NCBI GenBank assembly: GCA_030042795.1
Contig: JASHYZ010000028.1
Location: 1 to 13,748, forward strand
Origin: Terriglobia bacterium
GTDB lineage: Bacteria; Acidobacteriota; Terriglobia; UBA7540
DNA: 13,748 bases
Direction: 5' to 3'
Under the pieces are notes generated by a model. The model did not search any database and was not told where the DNA came from. It worked only from the letters and a program-made list of their open reading frames with translations. Position numbers and translations under genes: made by a program. Positions 7,110-13,748 of this stretch are shown one piece after another. Numbering within the stretch: position 1 is the first letter of the stretch; each line of letters begins with the position of its first letter.

Positions 7110-7208
7110 ACCCTGCCTGGTCCAGGGTGGAGGGGAACCGCGCACTTTTTCGGTGCGCCAGACCTTGCGCAGACGGGCCTTCCGACCGCTTCAGGGACCT
7201 GAGTCCCT
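7110..7208 (+). promoter_or_regulatory. Three consecutive hairpins upstream of the ASH/FN3 gene
   Basis: Perfect 6-bp stems at 7110-7128 (ACCCTG/CAGGGT, 7-nt loop), 7140-7158 (GCGCAC/GTGCGC, 7-nt loop) and 7193-7208 (AGGGAC/GTCCCT, CTGA loop). They end 45 bp before the ribosome binding site. They may form a structured leader. I recognise no riboswitch class, and the GC-rich context makes some stems likely by chance. Confidence 0.3.
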
Positions 7209-7263
7209 CAGGAGGGTGCGGGCGTGTGCGCGTGGGTCTGTGCCGAAAGCGCGAAGGAGGCCT

Positions 7264-8535
7264 ATGTGCCGCGTCCGCAATTTTCGACCACTCCCACGCC
7301 CCATACCGCCATTCTGCGTTGCCACGCTTTTGGCGTGTTTTTGGCCAACCACCGCTGTGGCTCAAATAGCTCTCGTGAACGTCACGCCGTGCGCGCCGGG
7401 GTCTTTCCCCGCGACCTGTACGATCCCTGCTACAGGCGCCGGACACCTTCTTGTAGTTGGCTGGACGGGAGCCTCACAGCCTAGCATCCTAAAGAGCATC
7501 TCTGACAATGTCGGCAACAGCTATGCTGAAGCAAAAAGTACAAGGGCTGCCAATTGGCATGCCGCTGTATCGGTGAACATCTGGTACGCCGCGAACAGTA
7601 AGGCGGGAGCGACGTCGCTCACTCTCACACCTACGTCGAGCGGAGCACAGGGCGCTGCCGTAATATGGGAGTTTTCAGGAGTTAGTACGACCTCGCCGCT
7701 TGCCCAAGCAGCAGCGCTTAGTAATCAACCCACTACGACCGCTCCTGCCGGGCCGTCAATTACCACGGATAGCGCCGGAGAGATGATCATATCGATCGCA
7801 GCAGGATCGAAAAGTATCACCGGCATCTATTCAGGCAACTCGTTCACCGAGGATTCACTTGTCCGATCCAATGGCTGGGCTCATTTGATTGCCTCTTCCA
7901 CGGGCGCCTACAACGCCCAGTGGGATGAGAGCCCTTCCGGTGCCTACTGCGCCAGCGCCGCGGCGTTCTTCGCTGCGACCGGCGGGTTGACCTACCTTCT
8001 GACCGCCAGCCCTAGCAGCCTTGCCTTCGGTGACGTGCTGATTGGAAGCTGCAGCACGCTTACAGTTACCCTCTCCAGCACGGGTACGGGGCCTGTAACC
8101 ATTAGCTCGATCAACACCACGGGAGCAGGGTTCACCGCCAGCGGACCGACGCTACCTTTTACTCTCCAAGCTGGATACAGTACCCCCCTCGGCGTCACGT
8201 TTTGTCCCACCTCAGGCGCCTCCGTTACTGGCACGGTAACTGTGGTGAGCAACGCTTCAAATTCACCGACGGTCATCTCGGTATCGGGAACCGGGCAGCA
8301 CAACGTGGCGTTGAACTGGACGGCCAGCACTTCGAGCGGCGTAACCGGGTATGACGTCTACCGCAGCACGAACGGAGGTTCCTATACCCAAATTGGCTCG
8401 GCTCCGGGTACCACTTATACCGACAGTACGGTTTCTGCCGGCCAAACTTATAACTACCAGGTTACGGCCGTGACTTCGTCCGGTCAGAGCGCTCCTGCCT
8501 CACTCCCGGGTCCGGTGACGATCCCCTCGCCTTAG
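7264..8535 (+). CDS. Secreted protein with ASH (choice-of-anchor D) and fibronectin type III domains
   Basis: A 423-residue exported protein, probably surface or extracellular. The ATG at 7264 is chosen: AAGGAGG at 7254-7260 precedes it closely and it yields a good signal peptide (basic start MCRVRNFR, hydrophobic FCVATLLACF, cleavage AVA/Q near residue 33). An in-frame GTG at 7153 would bury the signal. Residues 34-237 form a beta-rich, Ser/Thr/Ala-rich domain (LLVVGWTGASQ, ISDNVGNSYAEA, AAVIWEFSGVSTTSPL). I recognise the general type from secreted Acidobacteriota proteins but cannot name it. Residues about 245-346 are an ASH/HYDIN-like domain (LTASPSSLAFGDVLIGS, VTISSINTTGAGF, VTFCPTSGASVTG). 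Residues 347-420 are an FN3 domain (VALNWTASTSSGVTGYDVYR, YTDSTVSAGQTYNYQVTAV). No catalytic motif, sortase signal or C-terminal sorting domain is visible. A role in adhesion or the extracellular matrix is inference only. Confidence 0.8.
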   Translation: MCRVRNFRPLPRPIPPFCVATLLACFWPTTAVAQIALVNVTPCAPGSFPATCTIPATGAGHLLVVGWTGASQPSILKSISDNVGNSYAEAKSTRAANWHAAVSVNIWYAANSKAGATSLTLTPTSSGAQGAAVIWEFSGVSTTSPLAQAAALSNQPTTTAPAGPSITTDSAGEMIISIAAGSKSITGIYSGNSFTEDSLVRSNGWAHLIASSTGAYNAQWDESPSGAYCASAAAFFAATGGLTYLLTASPSSLAFGDVLIGSCSTLTVTLSSTGTGPVTISSINTTGAGFTASGPTLPFTLQAGYSTPLGVTFCPTSGASVTGTVTVVSNASNSPTVISVSGTGQHNVALNWTASTSSGVTGYDVYRSTNGGSYTQIGSAPGTTYTDSTVSAGQTYNYQVTAVTSSGQSAPASLPGPVTIPSP

Positions 8536-8542
8536 GCGCCTT

Positions 8543-8572
8543 CCTCGCTTTGGCCAAAATGCAATTGCGAGG
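8543..8572 (+). terminator. Hairpin just after the ASH/FN3 gene, possible terminator
   Basis: CCTCGC (8543-8548) and GCGAGG (8567-8572) can pair around an 18-nt loop, 7 bp after the stop codon. No T run follows, so intrinsic termination is doubtful; placement is the main support. Confidence 0.2.
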
Positions 8573-8685
8573 CGTCCTTAGTTACAGAGATCCTCGGGTA
8601 GATGCTAAGTCTCTGGGCAGAGGCCGCTTTGCGTATGCCTTCTCCTCGGGCCTGTTGCGCTAAGATAAGGGCTACGAACTGTTAC

Positions 8686-8691
8686 AGGAGG
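8686..8691 (+). promoter_or_regulatory. Ribosome binding site that decides the malate synthase start
   Basis: AGGAGG lies only 2 nt before the ATG at 8694 but 8 nt before a second in-frame ATG at 8700. The second start is therefore the more likely one. Confidence 0.65.
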
Positions 8692-8699
8692 TAATGCTG

Positions 8700-10325
8700 A
8701 TGGTTCCCGTGCAGGAGCGAGCGCAAGAGCCGGTGCGACAGACCACACATGGACAAGTCCAGATCACCCGGCCGATCACCCAGTCCCAATCAGAAATTTT
8801 GACCGAAGAGGCGGTGGGCTTCCTGGCGAAGCTGGCGACCAACTTTGAAGACCGCCGTCAGGGGCTCTTAAAGAAGCGCGCGGCTCGCCAACGCGAAATC
8901 GATACCGGCAAGATGCCAGACTTTTTGCCCGAGACGGTCACGATCCGTGAAAACGAATGGCAGGTGGCGCCGATCCCACACGACTTGCTCGACCGGCGCG
9001 TTGAGATCACCGGGCCTGCAGAACGCAAGATGATTATCAACGCTTTGAATTCCGGAGCTAGCGTGTTCATGGCGGACTTCGAAGACTCGAATTCGCCAAC
9101 CTGGCAAAACAACCTTGATGGGCAGGTGAACCTGCGCGATGCCATTAACGGGACCATCAGTTACGTGAGTCCGGAAGGAAAAAAGTACGAACTGGCGCCG
9201 AGGATCGCAACGTTGATGGTGCGGCCGCGCGGCTGGCATCTTGAAGAGAAGCACTTTTGGGTGGCTGGGAAACCGATCTCCGGGGCGCTGTTCGATTTCG
9301 GCTTGTTCTTGTTTCACAACGCCAAGGCTCTGATCGCCAAGGGGACAGGACCCTATTTCTATCTGCCCAAGATGGAGAGCCACCTCGAGGCTCGCCTTTG
9401 GAATGATGTATTCAATCTTGCACAGGATGAGTTAGGGATTCCTCGCGGGACGATCCGCGCGACCGTCCTGATCGAAACCATTCTGGCTGCATTTGAAATG
9501 GACGAGATTCTCTACGAGCTGCGGGATCACTCCGCTGGGCTCAATTGCGGACGTTGGGACTACATTTTCAGCTTCATCAAGAAATTCCGCAGCCGACCGG
9601 ATTTCGTGCTTCCCAACCGGGCGCAGGTTACGATGGACCGGCACTTCCTCAATTCGTACGTTCTTCTGCTCATCAAGACGTGTCACCGTCGCGGAATTCA
9701 CGCGATGGGGGGTATGGCAGCCCAGATTCCCATTAAGAATGATCCAGCCGCCAATGAAGCCGCATTAGAGAAAGTGCGGCAGGACAAGCTTCGCGAAGTC
9801 CGCGCCGGCCACGATGGAACCTGGGTGGCGCATCCGGGTCTCGTGCCTGTCGCCAAAGAGATCTTCGACGCTCATATGAAGACGCTCAACCAGATCTCAC
9901 GGAAGCTGGATGATGTACACGTCAGCGCCAAGGACTTGGTGGCCGTACCGGACGGGGACATCACTGAACAAGGGCTCCGCTGGAATATTGACGTGGGTCT
10001 CCAGTATCTGGCTGCTTGGTTGGGAGGCAACGGGTGTGTGCCCATCTATAACCTGATGGAAGACGCGGCCACCTCGGAGATCTGCAGGGCTCAGGTGTGG
10101 CAGTGGGTGAAACACGGAGCCAAGCTGAACGACGGCCGCACCGTAACGGCTGACTTGGTGCGCCGCGCGACCGCCGAAGAAGTCGAGAAGCTGCGCGAGG
10201 AACTTGGGCCGGTACGTTTTGACTCGGCCCGGTTCAAGGCGGCGTCAGAGATTTTCGAACGTATGATGACAAGCGCGGACTTTCCGGATTTCCTGACGCT
10301 ACTGGCCTATGACCGAATAGACTGA
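8700..10325 (+). CDS. aceB: Malate synthase A
   Basis: Condenses glyoxylate with acetyl-CoA to malate in the cytoplasm, the second step of the glyoxylate shunt, which lets cells grow on acetate or fatty acids. At 541 residues from the preferred ATG it has the usual length of the A isoform. The family signature is clear at 276-291 ([15 protein letters not shown]). Expected key residues are present: R175 (MVRPRGWH), Mg2+ ligands E259 (VLIET) and D287 (GRWDY), and the catalytic base D455 ([10 protein letters not shown]). [12 protein letters not shown] (124-135) is also typical. The fold looks intact. The gene stands alone: no isocitrate lyase (aceA) is in the window, and 158 bp separate it from the secreted-protein gene upstream. 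I found no convincing promoter in that gap; TAAGAT at 8661-8666 lacks a -35. It is convergent with the operon to the right. Confidence 0.95.
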   Translation: MVPVQERAQEPVRQTTHGQVQITRPITQSQSEILTEEAVGFLAKLATNFEDRRQGLLKKRAARQREIDTGKMPDFLPETVTIRENEWQVAPIPHDLLDRRVEITGPAERKMIINALNSGASVFMADFEDSNSPTWQNNLDGQVNLRDAINGTISYVSPEGKKYELAPRIATLMVRPRGWHLEEKHFWVAGKPISGALFDFGLFLFHNAKALIAKGTGPYFYLPKMESHLEARLWNDVFNLAQDELGIPRGTIRATVLIETILAAFEMDEILYELRDHSAGLNCGRWDYIFSFIKKFRSRPDFVLPNRAQVTMDRHFLNSYVLLLIKTCHRRGIHAMGGMAAQIPIKNDPAANEAALEKVRQDKLREVRAGHDGTWVAHPGLVPVAKEIFDAHMKTLNQISRKLDDVHVSAKDLVAVPDGDITEQGLRWNIDVGLQYLAAWLGGNGCVPIYNLMEDAATSEICRAQVWQWVKHGAKLNDGRTVTADLVRRATAEEVEKLREELGPVRFDSARFKAASEIFERMMTSADFPDFLTLLAYDRID

Positions 10326-10326
10326 A

Positions 10327-10352
10327 CGCGCCTCCACAAGGAGTAACACGCG
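10327..10352. terminator. Short inverted repeat between convergent genes
   Basis: The 27-bp gap between the aceB stop and the transglycosylase stop holds CTCC-ACAA-GGAG (10332-10343), flanked by CGCG at 10327-10330 and CGCG at 10349-10352. It could help end transcription from both sides, but there is no T run on either strand. Confidence 0.2.
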
Positions 10353-11246
10353 CTAGAAGCTCAAGTAAGTCCCGAAATAGGTGGCAAAATTGTCGACCGA
10401 GGAAGAATAATGCGCAATGTAGTTTCGGAGATCAGGGCCGTAGGTTTTTTCAAAGACGCCCGGGCCCGCAACGTACATCATGGCGGCCCTCACGACGCTT
10501 CCTTCCTGCTTGTAATAGCGTGCCAACAACTTCGTTCCTAGCCACATGTTGGTTTCCGGGTCTTCGAGGCGCGCGGGGTCAACTCCCTCCAGGCGGGCCC
10601 GCTCCGGCATAATCTGCATTATGCCAATTTCTCCTGACGAGCCTCTCGGTGGATACAGTGACATTTCAGATTCTCGCCACGCCGTAGCCAGCGCCAACTG
10701 AATGGGGCATTCGTTTGCCTGCGCCCAGTGGACCAGTCGCTTCACTACTGCGGGGTCGAGAAGGGTGCCGGCGGGGCTGAGGAGCTTGTCGAGCACGGCG
10801 GGAGCCGGCTGTGCATCAGATGATGGCAATGTAAGCTGAAGGTTTAGCGAGCTGCCGGAAAACGGCGGGGAAGCGACGGTGGCCGGCCGAAGAGTGGCAA
10901 CCAGGCCGGGCTGTGCTTGATGCTCGGTCACGGGCAGGCCGTAACCCACCCTCAGGCTCTCAGGAATGGGTTGCCTATTTCGCACCGCGCGGACGACAGA
11001 GTCTACGTCCTCATAAAGCTTCTGCCGTAGTGCCGGGTCCTGTTGCATCCTTTGCAAGATCGATTCGATGCGGTGCAACTCCGGGTCCGGCGGCGAGTCC
11101 GCGGCGCTAATGGCTTGCTCCGTCTGCGACCCCAGCTTGGCGCCACCAGGGGCAGCTTGTGGGGCTTCCAGCGGACGGGCGCGCAGCAGAGGCTTTGCTG
11201 CCCGGTTTCCTGCGAGTGCCGCGGCGAACACGAGAGCGTGAATCAC
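10353..11246 (-). CDS. SLT-type lytic transglycosylase
   Basis: A 297-residue protein whose C-terminal 130 residues form a lysozyme-like SLT domain that would cleave the peptidoglycan MurNAc-GlcNAc bond. The catalytic glutamate is E192 (LATAWRESEMS). The family motifs GEIGIMQIMP (205-214) and YVAGPG (258-263, for the usual YNAGPG) are present, as is the NMWLGTKLLARYY helix. The start is a GTG at 11246: an in-frame TGA at 11255-11253 excludes anything further upstream. The first 13 residues (MIHALVFAAALAG) could be a short signal peptide but lack basic residues. Residues 50-165 are low-complexity linker. No clear ribosome binding site precedes it. With only 29 bp between it and the small exported protein gene, it is probably translated from the same mRNA. 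Dedicated transglycosylases of this size serve type IV secretion (VirB1-like), pili or flagella, which fits the VirB10-like gene in the operon. Confidence 0.8.
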   Translation of the reverse strand: MIHALVFAAALAGNRAAKPLLRARPLEAPQAAPGGAKLGSQTEQAISAADSPPDPELHRIESILQRMQQDPALRQKLYEDVDSVVRAVRNRQPIPESLRVGYGLPVTEHQAQPGLVATLRPATVASPPFSGSSLNLQLTLPSSDAQPAPAVLDKLLSPAGTLLDPAVVKRLVHWAQANECPIQLALATAWRESEMSLYPPRGSSGEIGIMQIMPERARLEGVDPARLEDPETNMWLGTKLLARYYKQEGSVVRAAMMYVAGPGVFEKTYGPDLRNYIAHYSSSVDNFATYFGTYLSF

Positions 11247-11275
11247 GGCGGATCACCACTAAGCCAATCGCCGGG

Positions 11276-11662
11276 TCAGCGGCCCGGCTTTAGGTTCGGG
11301 TCCCAATTCCAGTCTTCCTTGCGAACGGCGGGTTGTTGCTGATCGAGAGCATTGTTGATCGGTTGACGAACGTAGTAGTCAAAGACTTGCTCCAGAGTCC
11401 CTCCCTGAAGGGAGTTGGACGAGAGACCGCAAGCTTGAGAGCCCGAGATCACCCGGCAATGCTCGGAGTCTGTTGCGAATCCGTAGATGTTTCCCGCCAT
11501 GTCTTTCAGGGGCTCCTGTCCAGCCAGAACAAAAAGCTGCACGCGGCGTCTGCACAGGGTTTCAGTTCCATAAGGGGAGGGCTTGTTTGAAGGTTCCTCC
11601 GCCAAGAGGGCGGGCGAAAGCGAGGCGCTAAGAAGGAAGCAAAGTGCAATCCTGGCTCTCAT
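11276..11662 (-). CDS. Small exported protein with three cysteines, unknown function
   Basis: I do not recognise this 128-residue protein. It begins with a clear signal peptide (MRARIALCFLLSASLSPALLA, cleavage near 21/22). The mature part of about 107 residues has three cysteines (C37, C69, C78), a hydrophobic strand CRRRVQLFVLAG, and a C-terminus rich in Gln, Asn and Trp (KEDWNWDPN). There is no lipobox or membrane segment after the signal. GGAGGT at 11671-11676 lies 8 nt upstream, and the ATG overlaps the stop of the coiled-coil gene by 4 bp (ATGA), implying translational coupling. In position and size it recalls small accessory subunits of envelope machines, but no homology is claimed. Confidence 0.75.
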   Translation of the reverse strand: MRARIALCFLLSASLSPALLAEEPSNKPSPYGTETLCRRRVQLFVLAGQEPLKDMAGNIYGFATDSEHCRVISGSQACGLSSNSLQGGTLEQVFDYYVRQPINNALDQQQPAVRKEDWNWDPNLKPGR

Positions 11663-12771
11663 TTCTGTTCACCTCCAGCCGCGCGGCAGGTCGTAACGTC
11701 GCCCGTGCGCCGAATGCACGCGCGCAAGGTATCTAACTTGCCGGCCTCGCTCTCCCGTTCGACGGCCGGAGGCGCCTGAACACCACCGAGCGCTGCCTGC
11801 TGCACCGCTGGCTCCTCATGCAATGCGCCGAGAGCGGCCACAGCTTGGCTCGCGCCCGAAATCTCGTCCAAGGCGCGCTGGCGGGCCGCGGAGAATTCCA
11901 GTCGGTTCGCAAGCAGGTCTTGATTGACCTTGGCTTGATGCGAAGCCGTCGTTAATTCTGCAGCCTTGGCTCGCGCCTGGTAGGAAGCTTGGCTCAGTTC
12001 GCGCTCCTCGGCTTGTAAATCCGCCATCTGACGGTGAGCTTGCTGGCTCTGCGTCTGGTCAGTTTTCAACACCTCATCTAAATGGTCAAGTCGGGCTGCT
12101 AGACGTTGCATGAACTCGTCATTCTCGGCTCCGGCGGGTAGTAATGCGAGGTTCTTAAGAGCCAAGTTGATGTCCGGAGTCTCACCATTAATGCGGGTGA
12201 TCTCAGCGTCGGATTGCTGTGCCATTTCGCTCCGTGACTTCAGCAAGGCCCGGAGCTGATTGGTATGCGCGTCAATTTTGGTAGCAAGGTCAGTAAACGC
12301 TTGCGACAATTGTTCCGAGCTCTGCATGCGATCCTGCTCACCTTCGAGCAGCAGCCGCGTAGTCTCGATGTCCGCTAGGGCCTGGGAAGTTGGGTTGCCA
12401 CGGTCGTTGCGGCTGGCGGCCTCGAACTCGCGAAGCCGCTCCTGCCGGTCTTGCTCCCGCTTCTGATAGTCCGCCGAGAGGCTGGAGACGGCCGTGACGG
12501 CATCCATTGCGGAAGTCGAGGCAGCATCCGGGGCAGTGCCGGCATCGGCTAGCCACTCCGCGGCTGGATTGAAGCTGACCGGCCGGACAACCAAGTTCTG
12601 CGCTGAGTTTGACGTTTGGGGCGGGCCTCCTGGCTGTCGCCCGAAGTGCCGCCAAGGGACAATCACGCGAGAGACGCGCGATTGCTCGAAGTCCGCGCCT
12701 TGAGGTTGCTGCGCTGCCACCGAAAGAGCCGTCACGGCCAAGGCAGAGAGCAGACATGCGAGGCATTTCAT
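11659..12771 (-). CDS. Exported coiled-coil protein, unknown function
   Basis: A 370-residue protein with a signal peptide (MKCLACLLSALAVTALSVAA, cleavage before QQ). The region from about 95 to 320 is almost entirely helical, charged and Gln/Glu/Arg/Ala-rich (YQKREQDRQERLREFEAA, MADLQAEERELSQASYQ), fitting a long periplasmic coiled coil. The C-terminal 25 residues hold two cysteines (TLRACIRRTGDVTTCRA) that could form a disulfide. The general plan (signal peptide, helical rod, conserved C-terminal tail) recalls VirB5/TrbJ proteins of conjugation systems, but I see no specific motif, so this is analogy only. GGAGG at 12778-12782 is 6 nt upstream of the ATG. Both ends are coupled: ATGA overlap with the VirB10-like gene upstream and with the small cysteine protein downstream. 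Confidence 0.75.
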   Translation of the reverse strand: MKCLACLLSALAVTALSVAAQQPQGADFEQSRVSRVIVPWRHFGRQPGGPPQTSNSAQNLVVRPVSFNPAAEWLADAGTAPDAASTSAMDAVTAVSSLSADYQKREQDRQERLREFEAASRNDRGNPTSQALADIETTRLLLEGEQDRMQSSEQLSQAFTDLATKIDAHTNQLRALLKSRSEMAQQSDAEITRINGETPDINLALKNLALLPAGAENDEFMQRLAARLDHLDEVLKTDQTQSQQAHRQMADLQAEERELSQASYQARAKAAELTTASHQAKVNQDLLANRLEFSAARQRALDEISGASQAVAALGALHEEPAVQQAALGGVQAPPAVERESEAGKLDTLRACIRRTGDVTTCRAAGGEQK

Positions 12772-13748
12772 CGCGTCCCTCCCGCCGGCTGCACCAGAGC
12801 CGCCTGCAAAACTGGATCCTGCATCAGCGGGTTGGTTTCCCAGTTTGCGGAGCTTTGCTTGAGCGCCAAAACCAAGCTGTTGGCAATTTCGGCTTGGGCA
12901 GAGTAGGGCAGGTTGAGAGATCGGGCGCCCTGGTACGCTTCCTTCAGGTTGTCGACGGCTTTCTTGGGGTGTGACAGGCGCAGCTCATTCACGCCTCGAA
13001 GGTAGGCCACGAACACGTGATCCGTATCCGAGCGGTTGCGAAAGTTCAAGTGATCGAGCTGCTCCAGGATCACTTTTGGGTCGCCGGAGGAGTCCAGCAG
13101 ATCAAGCAGGTCGCGGGAAGGCGGTACGACTGCATCACAGCCCCACGCTATGCACGGTGACGGTACGATGGCGTAGGCTACAGTGCTGGTCTGAGAGGTC
13201 GCGAGATCAGACACCACTGCGCGGCCGGGGAGCCAGACTGAGGCGGGACGGCCCAGGGTGAACGAGACAACGGTACCGGCCGGGATTGTCAAGTCCGGAC
13301 CGCGACGGGCCACGGTCCAAACTCCGGCGGTCAACAGACCGCCTGCGGCGCCGATTGGGAGACCTAAAGGGCCGCCGACCGCAAGTCCGGCGCCCGCTCC
13401 TGCGGCAACAGCCGTAAAGTCGAACCCAGCGTCCTTTACCAACCCATGGTTGCCGTGAAACGTACCTTCCTTGTCCGCTTTGGACTTCGAGCCTGGAGTG
13501 GGGTAGCCATCGAGCGGTACCTCAGAGCCATCGGACAAAACCATCGAGTAAAGCCGAAGCCGCAGGCAAGCCCGTCCCCTCACGCGCCCCGCTCGGTGGA
13601 AATCAGAAACGGCCAGCTTGATCGTGGAGCCCGCCGGAACCACCACGCGGCCGTCGGCAGTTACGATGTCCTGGTCAAGCGTGGCCGTGAGAATGGGACT
13701 GAAATACCGGTAGCGATATTCTTGGTCCTTGGTACTGATCGTCGAGTC
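12768..13748 (-). CDS. VirB10/TrbI-like envelope protein with helical C-terminal repeats (5' end cut off by window edge)
   Basis: The reading frame is open to the right edge, so the true start lies outside; 326 residues are visible. An in-frame GTG at 13646 is internal to a conserved strand and should not be taken as the start. Two similar beta motifs occur: FSPILTATLDQDIVTADGR then VVVPAGSTIKLAV (fragment residues 16-47), and LTIPAGTVVSFTLGRP (153-168). Between them lie GRVRGRACLRLRLYSM, DGSEVPLDG and a glycine-zipper segment (114-143, AAGAGAGLAVGGPLG, GLLTAG) able to enter or cross a membrane. This pattern is common in Acidobacteriota proteins annotated as TrbI/VirB10-like. The last 110 residues are helical and TPR-like (VFVAYLRGVNELRLSHPKKA, VDNLKEAYQGA). 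It is the first visible gene of the operon and its stop overlaps the next start (ATGA). Confidence 0.7.
   Translation of the reverse strand, partial: DSTISTKDQEYRYRYFSPILTATLDQDIVTADGRVVVPAGSTIKLAVSDFHRAGRVRGRACLRLRLYSMVLSDGSEVPLDGYPTPGSKSKADKEGTFHGNHGLVKDAGFDFTAVAAGAGAGLAVGGPLGLPIGAAGGLLTAGVWTVARRGPDLTIPAGTVVSFTLGRPASVWLPGRAVVSDLATSQTSTVAYAIVPSPCIAWGCDAVVPPSRDLLDLLDSSGDPKVILEQLDHLNFRNRSDTDHVFVAYLRGVNELRLSHPKKAVDNLKEAYQGARSLNLPYSAQAEIANSLVLALKQSSANWETNPLMQDPVLQAALVQPAGGTR

Larger units (their letters stand above)
6425..7263. other. 839-bp intergenic region, rich in inverted repeats, no convincing gene
   Basis: I see no supportable gene. Besides the large repeat at 6591-6654, short perfect hairpins are visible: ACCGG/CCGGT (6658-6674), AGAGT/ACTCT (6696-6711), AGGTTT/AAACCT (6753-6770), AGGCGC/GCGCCT (6857-6873) and GTCAGG/CCTGAC (6921-6939). 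Three more just upstream of the next gene are listed separately. The dehydratase has no clear intrinsic terminator. The stretch could be an untranslated or structured RNA, or the eroded remains of a mobile element. Confidence 0.45.

Noticed and set aside
13644..13646. GTG at 13646 as the start of the VirB10-like gene
   Set aside because: The frame stays open to the window edge, and the residues before it (LTATLDQDIVTADGR) belong to the same conserved beta motif, so the gene is truncated by the window.
10353..13748. A complete type IV secretion or conjugation system
   Set aside because: Only VirB10-like and transglycosylase functions have sequence support; the coiled coil is VirB5-like by analogy only, and no ATPase, relaxase or VirB8/9 is present in the window.

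Overview
The window looks like chromosomal DNA of a soil-type Acidobacteriota bacterium. This is inferred from gene content. It holds a very large Oar-like TonB-dependent receptor with an N-terminal carboxypeptidase-regulatory domain, a secreted ASH plus fibronectin-III protein, and a VirB10/TrbI-like 'VPAG' protein, on moderately GC-rich DNA with strong AGGAGG-type ribosome binding sites. No rRNA, tRNA, CRISPR array, complete insertion sequence or phage gene was seen.

Left module (about 190-6424). A 1116-residue outer-membrane receptor lies on the minus strand. Divergent from it, on the plus strand, are a regulator joining an IclR-type helix-turn-helix to a LacI/RbsB-like sugar-binding domain, and, 20 bp further on, an enolase-superfamily acid-sugar dehydratase closest in motif pattern to L-rhamnonate dehydratase. 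The intergenic region carries two back-to-back sigma70-type promoters (TTGACA-N17-TATAAA leftward, TTGACA-N17-TATCAA rightward). One inverted repeat covers the leftward -35 and a second abuts the rightward -35. The simplest reading is a sugar or sugar-acid uptake and catabolism locus controlled by its own regulator. The receptor transcript would have a leader of roughly 290 nt ending in a hairpin next to the ribosome binding site.

Middle (6425-8693). An 839-bp stretch with no convincing gene is rich in inverted repeats, including a 64-bp two-part one at 6591-6654. It is followed by a secreted 423-residue protein (signal peptide, unrecognised N-terminal domain, ASH domain, FN3 domain) whose upstream region has three perfect 6-bp hairpins.

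Right part (8694-13748). Malate synthase A (glyoxylate shunt) has all its key residues and is convergent with a four-gene minus-strand operon. In transcription order the operon encodes: a VirB10/TrbI-like protein that runs off the right edge; an exported coiled-coil protein; a small exported three-cysteine protein; and an SLT-type lytic transglycosylase. The first two junctions are ATGA overlaps. All the complete proteins have, or may have, signal peptides, so the cluster looks like parts of a cell-envelope machine, possibly related to type IV secretion. No ATPase or other core subunit is visible, and this is the best candidate here for an undescribed system.
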